Source of the DNA: QALR01 sp964466625
Lineage (GTDB): Bacteria; Bacillota; Clostridia; Oscillospirales; CAG-272
Length of the DNA stretch: 12,698 nt
Direction: 5' to 3'
Assembly (NCBI GenBank): GCA_964466625.1
Contig: CAYXQF010000055.1
Coordinates: 1-12,698 of the forward strand
Position numbers and translations under genes: made by a program. The number at the start of each line of letters is the position of its first letter. The stretch's first letter is position 1. Shown here in pieces: positions 1 to 5,591 of this stretch. The notes beneath the pieces were generated by a model. It did no database searches. It had not been told where the DNA came from and was given only the letters and a program-made list of their open reading frames with translations.

Positions 1-1036
1 TTTCGTTCCCGCTCATGCACCGTATGATTTCTACACCAAGGAATATAAAAAAGGTCTTGCGCTTTATTCTTCCGGCGTTATGATCATGGAAAAATGCGAA
101 GATCTTCTCCCCGATTACTATAATTTCGTGCGCGGTGTTGTGGATTCCTCTGACCTCAGCCTCAACATCAGCCGTGAGCTTCTCCAGCAGAATCATCAGC
201 TCAAGGTGATCCGCAAGGCGATCGAAAAGAAGATCAAAAACGAGCTTGTTTCCATGCGTGATAATGACCGTGAAAAATATGAAGAATTTTGGAAATCCTT
301 CGGCAGAGTGTTGAAATTCGGTGTTTACAGCGATTACGGCTCTCACAAAGAAGCACTTTCCGACCTTCTCATTTTCTATTCCGCAAAAGAAAAGAAAATG
401 ATCACCCTTGATGAATACGTTTCCGCTATGCCCGAAGCACAGAAATACATCTATTTCGCTTCTTCGGAATCCACCGATCGTGCCGCAAAGCTTCCTAACA
501 CCGAAGCTGTTCTCGATCATGGCTTTGACGTACTTCTCTGCACCGAAGACGTCGATGAATTTTGCTTGCAGATCCTTCGTGAATTCAAAGAAAAGAATTT
601 CAAAAACGTTGGCAGCGGCAATTTGGAGCTCGAAACCGAAGAAGAAAAGAAAGCTGCGGAAACTGCGGCAGAAGAAAACAAAGGTCTTCTCGATGCAATT
701 AAAGACGCGCTTGGCGGTAAAGTAAAAGCGGTTAAGACCTCTTCCGTGCTCAAAGAACACCCCGTGGCACTCTCTTCTGACGGTGCGGTTTCCATCGAAA
801 TGGAAAAAGTTCTCAAAAATATGCCCGGTAACGACGGTATCACCAGCGAAAAAGTGCTTGAGATCAATGAAAATCACGACGTCTTCAAAGCGCTCAAAGA
901 AACTGCCGCAAACGGTAACAGTGAAAAGCTCGCGCTTTATGCTTCCATTCTTTACGAACAGGCACGCCTCATTGAAGGTCTTCCCGTGGAAGATCCGATC
1001 GCTTACGCAAAGGCTGTCTGCTCCCTCATGAAATGA
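1..1036 (+). CDS. htpG: Molecular chaperone HtpG (bacterial Hsp90), 3' part only
   Basis: ATP-dependent cytosolic chaperone that acts as a homodimer. The reading frame is open from the left edge (first full codon at base 2), so the N-terminal ATPase domain and part of the middle domain lie outside the window; about 344 of an expected 620-650 residues are visible. The visible part begins in the middle domain with FVPAHAPYDFYTKEYKKGLA and continues through the family hallmark GVVDSSDLSLNISRE. It then enters a charged linker rich in Glu, Lys and Ala (about bases 630-700). The C-terminal dimerisation domain follows, with the conserved VLEINENHDVFKALK segment near bases 857-900. The methionine at base 80 is internal and is not the start. 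The stop codon (1034-1036) overlaps the next start, so the two genes are probably cotranscribed and translationally coupled. The identification is firm. Confidence 0.97.
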   Translation, partial: FVPAHAPYDFYTKEYKKGLALYSSGVMIMEKCEDLLPDYYNFVRGVVDSSDLSLNISRELLQQNHQLKVIRKAIEKKIKNELVSMRDNDREKYEEFWKSFGRVLKFGVYSDYGSHKEALSDLLIFYSAKEKKMITLDEYVSAMPEAQKYIYFASSESTDRAAKLPNTEAVLDHGFDVLLCTEDVDEFCLQILREFKEKNFKNVGSGNLELETEEEKKAAETAAEENKGLLDAIKDALGGKVKAVKTSSVLKEHPVALSSDGAVSIEMEKVLKNMPGNDGITSEKVLEINENHDVFKALKETAANGNSEKLALYASILYEQARLIEGLPVEDPIAYAKAVCSLMK

Positions 1037-1869
1037 TGGAATATTCCAGAGTTTACGTTGAGATCACAAATATCTGCAATCGAAACTGTTCTTTCTGCAT
1101 TGGCACACAGCGCGCACTGCGCCGCATGACGGCAGAAGAATTTGAAAAGGTCACGGATTCTCTCCAAGGGGTAACGGAATATATCTATTTTCACCTGATG
1201 GGTGAGCCGCTGACACACCCACTTCTGTCCGATTTTATTCGCAGAGCAAAGGAAAAAGGCTTTCACCCTGCCATCACGACAAATGGCACGCTCCTTTCCA
1301 AAAGAGGCGATGAACTGATCGCGGCAGGTGTTTATAAAGTAAGCATCTCCGTTCACAGCTTTGAAAGCGGTACGATGGAAGATTATCTCCGATACATTGC
1401 CGACTGCATGGCGTTTGCTGACAAAGCAAGCCGCGCAGGTGTGCTGACCGTACTTCGTCTTTGGAATCGCGGTTATGATGAGGGGAGAAATCTTGATACC
1501 CTCGCGCTTCTTCGCGACTATTTCAAAGAAGACGAATGGAAAGAAGGAAATCGCGGTATTCGTATTCGCCCGAAGCTTCATCTGGAATACGGCGACCGTT
1601 TCGAATGGCCTTCCATGACTGCCACCGATCACGGCGAAAACGTTTTTTGTTACGGACTTGGCGATCATTTTGGGATCCTTTGCGATGGTAGTGTGGTTCC
1701 CTGTTGCCTTGACCATGACGGGAACATTACACTCGGCAATATTTTTGAAAGCACGGCGGAAGATATTTTGTCTTCTCCGCGTGCTGTCCGTATGCGTGAA
1801 GGCTTCAAATGCCGAAAAGCGACGGAAGAACTTTGCCGCAGATGTGGTTATGCGACGAGATTTTCTTGA
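1033..1869 (+). CDS. Radical SAM protein with SPASM/twitch-like C-terminal cysteines
   Basis: 278-residue radical SAM enzyme; substrate not identifiable. The [4Fe-4S]/SAM motif CX3CX2C is at C15, C19 and C22 (CNRNCSFC). A GEP motif that contacts SAM is at residues 57-59 (HLMGEPLTHP). A second cysteine set at the C-terminus (C206, C217, C224, C225, C260, C268, C271) includes the GX4C element (GSVVPC) and a final CRRC. This resembles a SPASM or shorter twitch domain that holds an auxiliary cluster. Such domains are typical of peptide-modifying and other anaerobic maturation enzymes. The start is one of two adjacent ATG codons (1033 or 1036). The first overlaps the htpG stop as ATGA, and no good Shine-Dalgarno sequence is visible, so translation probably depends on coupling to htpG. 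No small precursor-peptide gene is seen nearby, so a RiPP role has no support here. Family assignment is secure, function open. Confidence 0.9.
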   Translation: MMEYSRVYVEITNICNRNCSFCIGTQRALRRMTAEEFEKVTDSLQGVTEYIYFHLMGEPLTHPLLSDFIRRAKEKGFHPAITTNGTLLSKRGDELIAAGVYKVSISVHSFESGTMEDYLRYIADCMAFADKASRAGVLTVLRLWNRGYDEGRNLDTLALLRDYFKEDEWKEGNRGIRIRPKLHLEYGDRFEWPSMTATDHGENVFCYGLGDHFGILCDGSVVPCCLDHDGNITLGNIFESTAEDILSSPRAVRMREGFKCRKATEELCRRCGYATRFS

Positions 1870-1891
1870 AAAGAAAATAAAAGAATTTTTT

Positions 1892-1912
1892 GGGCGGATT
1901 TCATATTCGCCC
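1892..1912. repeat. Small inverted repeat in the 3' region of the radical SAM gene
   Basis: GGGCGGAT and ATTCGCCC form an 8-bp arm pair (one G-T wobble) around a 5-base loop. A T-run lies just before it rather than after it on the plus strand, so it does not fit a plus-strand terminator. It sits 13 bases before the true terminator hairpin and may be an mRNA 3' structure. Function unknown. Confidence 0.45.
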
Positions 1913-1924
1913 TCAGCCTGTCGA

Positions 1925-1954
1925 AAAAGCCCTGCGAAAAATCGCAGGGCTTTT
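1925..1954. terminator. Bidirectional intrinsic terminator between converging genes
   Basis: A perfect 13-bp stem (AAAAGCCCTGCGA with TCGCAGGGCTTTT) closes on an AAAA loop. The A-run on one side and T-run on the other give a U tract whichever strand is read. It lies 55 bases after the radical SAM stop (plus) and 16 bases after the glycerol-1-phosphate dehydrogenase stop (minus), so it probably serves both. Confidence 0.93.
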
Positions 1955-1970
1955 ATCTTCAAATAAAAAA

Positions 1971-3248
1971 TTAAAGTACAAGAAGGTCTTCTTCAATGCC
2001 GAGCATGGGAAGGATACGAAGAAGTGTGATGCGGCGGCGCATAAAGGGGCTGTATTTCATCGCTTCCAAAGCAAATTCGGGAGAAAGATTTGCATCAGCG
2101 ATCTCTGTGACACAACCTGCTTTGATCATCATCTCATAAAGTGCTTCCGCGGAAGGAAGATCATTTTCGATGGAATCACAAATATCTGCCCAATGGTCAC
2201 GGAGAACATTGATATCAATTTCATCGGTGGGGTTCGGAATGTTGTAACCGTCGATCTCACCGTGATTTTTGGGACTGTAATGTTTGTAAACGTCCTCAAG
2301 GTCAAGGTCTTCCTTGTGAGGATTGATCGTCTTATACGCGAGCAATTTCTTGTAAAGACGGGTAACGAGGAGCGTTGCAATACCAACTTTTTTGCCGTGA
2401 TAATCGGGCCAGATGCCATGTTCAAGCTTGTGGATTTCCCAGAAATGAGAAATTACGTGTTCCGAACCGGAAGCAGGACGGGAAGATTTTGCGAGCTGCA
2501 TTGCGCAACCGGTCAAGATCAAAGAATCCAGCACAGCTTTTGCCGCTTCGGGATCGCATACGTTGATCTTATCTGCCATAGCGGCAACGCTATCCACGGC
2601 TCTTTTTACAAGCGCTACGATGTTTTCGCAATAATATTCACCAACGGTGTAATTTGCCACTTTCCAGTCAACGATGCCGACGTATTTCGCGAGAATATCA
2701 CCAAAACCTGCAGCTTTCAGCTCTGTAGGTGCTTCCGCAAGGATGTTGGTATCCGCAATGACAACGGAAGGCTGACGGCACTGATAAGAAATTTTGAAAT
2801 TATTTTCGATCAGCGGTGCGCTATCGGAAGCAAAACCGTCCATAGAGGGCGCTGTTGCGAAGATCGCAAATTTTTTATCTGCCTGTGCCGCTGCATAACG
2901 GCAAACGTCATTGACAGAACCTGTACCGATGGAAAGGATACCTTCAAAATCCTTTGCCGCTTCCATGATCTCTTTCGATGTTGCAAGATATGCATAACGC
3001 ATATCGGGATAAACTTTTGTTTCATAAATAAAACCGCAAGCATCAAGAGATTCCAGAATGCCTTCGGAAACACGCATCGCATTTTCATCGGAAACGATGT
3101 AAATTTTTTTCGGGAAACCTGCTTTTTCCAAAATTTCACCGACTTTATGAACAAGTCCGCGTTCTGCTTCATAGGTTTCCAGATCAAAATGATGTTTTCT
3201 GCCACAAGGACAGTTTTCCAAATCTTTAATAATGGAACGAAGATCCAT
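1971..3248 (-). CDS. sn-Glycerol-1-phosphate dehydrogenase, AraM/EgsA-like
   Basis: 425-residue member of the iron-containing alcohol dehydrogenase superfamily, glycerol-1-phosphate dehydrogenase branch. It is expected to reduce dihydroxyacetone phosphate to sn-glycerol-1-phosphate with NAD(P)H in the cytosol. The dinucleotide-binding GTGSVND is at residues 108-114 and the family signature APSMDGFAS at 133-141. Likely metal ligands are D184 (GFGD), H264 (SGSEH) and H284 (YHGKKVG). Their spacing is close to the Asp/His/His set described for Bacillus subtilis AraM. An N-terminal CPCGRKH motif (residues 13-19) may be a second metal or structural site. The ATG start at 3246-3248 is preceded 6 bases away by GGAGGG and further up by a strong promoter. 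The gene stands alone, with no prenyl-glyceryl-phosphate synthase or arabinose gene next to it, so its pathway here is not shown. The superfamily is certain; the substrate is inferred from the signature motifs. Confidence 0.9.
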   Translation of the reverse strand: MDLRSIIKDLENCPCGRKHHFDLETYEAERGLVHKVGEILEKAGFPKKIYIVSDENAMRVSEGILESLDACGFIYETKVYPDMRYAYLATSKEIMEAAKDFEGILSIGTGSVNDVCRYAAAQADKKFAIFATAPSMDGFASDSAPLIENNFKISYQCRQPSVVIADTNILAEAPTELKAAGFGDILAKYVGIVDWKVANYTVGEYYCENIVALVKRAVDSVAAMADKINVCDPEAAKAVLDSLILTGCAMQLAKSSRPASGSEHVISHFWEIHKLEHGIWPDYHGKKVGIATLLVTRLYKKLLAYKTINPHKEDLDLEDVYKHYSPKNHGEIDGYNIPNPTDEIDINVLRDHWADICDSIENDLPSAEALYEMMIKAGCVTEIADANLSPEFALEAMKYSPFMRRRITLLRILPMLGIEEDLLVL

Positions 3249-3290
3249 AATAAACCCTCCATTTTTTCTAAAAAATATTCTATCAAAAAA

Positions 3291-3319
3291 AGTATACCTT
3301 TTTCGAGGAAATAAGTCAA
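3291..3319 (-). promoter_or_regulatory. Sigma-A-type promoter of the glycerol-1-phosphate dehydrogenase gene
   Basis: Read on the minus strand: TTGACT (-35, bases 3314-3319), a 17-base spacer and TATACT (-10, bases 3291-3296). The -10 box is about 42 bases upstream of the ATG, and GGAGGG at 3255-3260 is the ribosome binding site. The match to consensus and the spacing make this a confident call. Confidence 0.85.
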
Positions 3320-3379
3320 TGAAAAAAGATGAAAAATCAAGAATTTTTACAAAATACCCTTTCTTTTATGACTTAAAGA

Positions 3380-3388
3380 TGGTAAAAT
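3380..3388 (+). promoter_or_regulatory. Extended -10 promoter of the membrane-protein gene
   Basis: TGGTAAAAT matches an extended -10 element (TGnTATAAT with one change), 34 bases upstream of the ATG at 3423. No good -35 hexamer is present at 17 bases (only T-rich sequence near 3360-3365), as is typical for extended -10 promoters. A GAGGA ribosome binding site is at 3409-3413. Confidence 0.55.
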
Positions 3389-3422
3389 AGACATAAGAAA
3401 AAGGAAACGAGGATTTTTTACG

Positions 3423-4115
3423 ATGAAAAAAGCATATGGAAAGCTTTTTCTATGGTTTGGACTTTTGCCCATCGCGGCAATCTTTTTGATGACGGCACTC
3501 TATTGCCTTTTCAGTAATATGTATCTTGAATGGTATTGGGTGACAGAATGGCTCTGCTATCTGCCCGAATCTATTGCTCTTTATTTAGAATATGCGATGG
3601 TTTATTTTTCTTTGGGGATTCTTGCTTACCTGATCCATTTTGAAAAAGCAAAAACATCTGCGATCATAACGCCTCTTTCAGCTATTGTGATCTTCGCCGT
3701 ACCGTTTTTGCGATATGTGATCCGTCATCTTTTCTTTGTGAATACTATGAGCAAGAGCAATATGGAAGAAATGTTCCTTTCAGACGTTTTTGATGCGATC
3801 TATCTTTTGTTCTTCTTCCTGCTTGGAATTCTTGTCGTACTCATTTTGCGTGCGGTCTATGCGCTGATTTTGCTTCAAAAACCGACGGCAAAAGGAAAGA
3901 TATTCACGGTAAAACACCCTGTTGGTCTTGCGATGACGATCTATTTTGCCGCTAATTCCACGATCTCCACGATCATGTTCCTCACCGCGGGTAAATTTGC
4001 CAAAGAAAATATTTTCAGTCTTTTGATGGAATACGGCATCAATGCGATAGGTTTTGCACTTGCGATTTTTGGCGGTTTTATCACTTCCCTTTTGCTTTCG
4101 AAAAAAGAAAAATGA
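3423..4115 (+). CDS. Polytopic membrane protein of unknown function, about six helices
   Basis: 230 residues, strongly hydrophobic; I do not recognise the family. Predicted membrane segments by eye are near residues 8-30, 51-71, 78-98, 126-150, 167-188 and 204-225, with short basic loops (for example around 152-165) and a charged KKEK tail. There is no separate signal peptide, because the first helix looks like a retained membrane segment. No catalytic or transport signature could be picked out. The start ATG has a GAGGA Shine-Dalgarno sequence 9-10 bases upstream. It is transcribed divergently from the glycerol-1-phosphate dehydrogenase gene across about 174 bases and is followed by a terminator-like hairpin. 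A general integral membrane role is clear; anything more would be a guess. Confidence 0.8.
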   Translation: MKKAYGKLFLWFGLLPIAAIFLMTALYCLFSNMYLEWYWVTEWLCYLPESIALYLEYAMVYFSLGILAYLIHFEKAKTSAIITPLSAIVIFAVPFLRYVIRHLFFVNTMSKSNMEEMFLSDVFDAIYLLFFFLLGILVVLILRAVYALILLQKPTAKGKIFTVKHPVGLAMTIYFAANSTISTIMFLTAGKFAKENIFSLLMEYGINAIGFALAIFGGFITSLLLSKKEK

Positions 4116-4121
4116 TACGAA

Positions 4122-4158
4122 AAACGGGCGATCACAAAAAAATCGTCCGTTTCTTTTT
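4122..4158 (+). terminator. Terminator-like hairpin between the membrane-protein gene and the next gene
   Basis: AAACGGGCGAT (4122-4132) pairs with ATCGTCCGTTT (4142-4152), with one G-T wobble, around an A-rich 9-base loop, and is followed by TTCTTTTTG. It ends only a few bases before the next gene's ribosome binding site. It may therefore be a full terminator or a partial one that lowers readthrough. Confidence 0.7.
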
Positions 4159-4175
4159 GAAAAGAGGTGAAAATA

Positions 4176-4916
4176 TTGGATCAAGCACGTTTTTCTGCCG
4201 TATGCGAAGAAGAAATTCTGCGTTTTCGAGAACGTTTGAGCATAGGTACGCTCAGCGAGAAAACACTTCATGCCGTCTTGAAAAACTATTTCGAACCGAA
4301 CGCTGACCGGCATGAAATGAAGATTGGCAATTATATCGCGGATATTGCAAAAGAAAAAGAGATCATCGAGATCCAAACACGAAGCTTTCATGCACTCGCA
4401 CCAAAGCTTTCCACATTTCTTGTGGAAAACTCCGTGACTGTTGTCTATCCTGTCATCAAAGAAAAGCAGATCTTTTGGCTGGATCCTCTCACCATGGCGG
4501 TGGAATCCACACGAAAAAGCAATAAAAACGGAACTATTTTTGATCTTTTACCGGAATTATATCGGATACGTTCGTTTCTTTCCGAGCCGAATCTGCGCAT
4601 CTGTGTCACGGAATTAAATGTGATCGAATATCGTTTGCTTGACGGTTATGGCAAAGACCAAAAAAAGCACGCCACCAAATTGGATCTGATTCCATCTGCA
4701 CTTCTTGATGAGATCTATTTTGAAACACCGTGCGATTATCTGCGTTTTTTACCCGATACACTGCCTGAAAATTTTACCTCCGCTGATTATCGTGCCTTGA
4801 TGAAAATTCCCTCACACACAGCAACTGCGGCACTCGGTGTGCTTCATGCACTGGGGCTGATCGAACAAAACGGTAAAAAAGGACGTGCTTTTACATACCA
4901 ACGAAAAATTCTTTGA
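4176..4916 (+). CDS. Putative PD-(D/E)XK-like protein with C-terminal winged helix, uncharacterised
   Basis: 246 residues from TTG at 4176, which lies 5-6 bases after the Shine-Dalgarno AGAGGTGA. The in-frame GTG at 4167 falls inside that element and is a less likely start. Residues 47-69 hold a short beta hairpin ending in EIIEIQT. D56 followed by E65-x-Q67 fits the D...(D/E)-x-(K/Q) core of the PD-(D/E)XK nuclease fold, in the E-x-Q form also seen in CoiA-like proteins. E47 could complete the site. Residues 84-103 look like further core strands. The C-terminal part (about 198-246) reads as a winged helix: FTSADYRALMKI, then HTATAALGVLHALGLI, then GRAFTYQ. It resembles a conserved hypothetical protein family of Firmicutes as I recall it; no function is known to me. 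A nuclease or DNA-binding role is inference from the motif pattern only. Nothing adjacent looks like a defence or toxin partner. Confidence 0.7.
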   Translation: MDQARFSAVCEEEILRFRERLSIGTLSEKTLHAVLKNYFEPNADRHEMKIGNYIADIAKEKEIIEIQTRSFHALAPKLSTFLVENSVTVVYPVIKEKQIFWLDPLTMAVESTRKSNKNGTIFDLLPELYRIRSFLSEPNLRICVTELNVIEYRLLDGYGKDQKKHATKLDLIPSALLDEIYFETPCDYLRFLPDTLPENFTSADYRALMKIPSHTATAALGVLHALGLIEQNGKKGRAFTYQRKIL

Positions 4917-4955
4917 TTATTCATGAAAATAGCATACATTGGACATGAAATAGAT

Positions 4956-4984
4956 TTGAATTTTTCATAGTTATTTGGTATAAT
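4956..4984 (+). promoter_or_regulatory. Strong sigma-A-type promoter of the CBS-domain gene
   Basis: TTGAAT (-35, 4956-4961), a 17-base spacer and TATAAT (-10, 4979-4984), with a TGG extension just before the -10 box. The -10 box ends 33 bases before the ATG at 5018. This is one of the best consensus promoters in the window. Confidence 0.88.
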
Positions 4985-5017
4985 ATAGATAGAAAGAATA
5001 TTTTAGGAGGAATGCGA

Positions 5018-5470
5018 ATGAATATTGCCGGTCTTTTGCTTCCAAGAAGCATGCTTGTATATTTATATGAAGACAATTCCATTCGTCAAGCCATTGAAAA
5101 ATTAAAATATCACGGATATGCTTCCCTACCCGTGATCACCAGAGATAATCGCTACGTGGGCACCATCACCGAAGGCGATCTTTTCTGGTATTTCATCAAT
5201 CAAGAAGAAGCATGCAAAGGAAATCTTCGCGAGATGGAAAAAGTTTCGATCAAAGAAGCCATGCGTGATCGCATGAATGCCGTACGCATCGACACAAAAC
5301 CCGAAGATATCATTGCAAGAGCAATGGTGCAAGATTTTGTTCCCGTGGTCGATGACCGCGAAAGCTTTATTGGTATCGTTAAACGCAGTACGATCATCAA
5401 AAAGCTTGCCCTGGAACGAAAACAACTCGACTACGAAGAGATCTTCGCCTCGATCCCAGCTTATACATAA
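5018..5470 (+). CDS. Two-CBS-domain protein, possible nucleotide sensor
   Basis: 150-residue cytosolic protein made almost wholly of a CBS pair (Bateman module). CBS1 covers about residues 15-62, with YASLPVI and YVGTITEGDL. CBS2 covers about 79-130, with FVPVVDDRESFIGIVKRSTII. There is no attached enzyme or transporter domain, so the protein probably acts as a ligand-binding regulator. Stand-alone CBS pairs of this size include Bacillus DarB (YkuL) and Listeria CbpB, which bind c-di-AMP and act on the stringent-response enzyme Rel. Shared architecture makes that a candidate role, but sequence similarity could not be tested and AMP/ATP or another nucleotide is possible. The start at 5018 is chosen because AGGAGG (5005-5010) is 7 bases upstream; the ATG at 5012 is too close. 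The gene is monocistronic, with its own promoter and terminator. Confidence 0.88.
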   Translation: MNIAGLLLPRSMLVYLYEDNSIRQAIEKLKYHGYASLPVITRDNRYVGTITEGDLFWYFINQEEACKGNLREMEKVSIKEAMRDRMNAVRIDTKPEDIIARAMVQDFVPVVDDRESFIGIVKRSTIIKKLALERKQLDYEEIFASIPAYT

Positions 5471-5480
5471 AAATAAAGCA

Positions 5481-5511
5481 AAAAACACCGCAGAAAATCT
5501 GCGGTGTTTTT
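5481..5511 (+). terminator. Intrinsic terminator of the CBS-domain gene
   Basis: A perfect long stem (AAAACACCGCAGA with TCTGCGGTGTTTT) and a very small A-rich loop, followed by TATTTGG, begins 10 bases after the stop codon. The A-rich left flank could also let it act on transcripts from the right. Confidence 0.93.
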
Positions 5512-5535
5512 ATTTGGAAAAATGCAAAAAGAGAA

Positions 5536-5569
5536 AAAGAAACAGCTCCCTTGCGGGAGCCGTTTCTTT
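5536..5569 (-). terminator. Intrinsic terminator of the S-layer gene
   Basis: Read on the minus strand, AAAGAAAC then GGCTCCC pairs across a GCAA loop with GGGAGC then GTTTCTTT (one mismatch inside the stem), and a long T-rich tail follows. It lies 22 bases after the S-layer stop codon and is back to back with the CBS gene terminator. Confidence 0.9.
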
Positions 5570-5591
5570 ATAAATAATTAAGAGAAATTAC

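Noticed and set aside
1033..1869. Radical SAM gene considered as a RiPP (modified peptide) maturase
   Set aside because: No short precursor-peptide gene, leader-binding domain, transporter or protease is visible near it in the window.
1003..1962. 319-codon open frame on the minus strand opposite the radical SAM gene
   Set aside because: Antisense shadow in the aligned register; it runs through the terminator and has no supporting signal.
1890..3314. 474-codon open frame on the plus strand opposite the glycerol-1-phosphate dehydrogenase
   Set aside because: Aligned antisense register, no start signal, Cys/Ile/Phe-rich sequence with no domain; the opposite strand has clear family motifs.
3780..4391. 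203-codon minus-strand frame spanning the end of the membrane-protein gene and the start of the next gene
   Set aside because: Crosses two real genes and a hairpin, low-complexity Phe/Lys/Arg content, no ribosome binding site.
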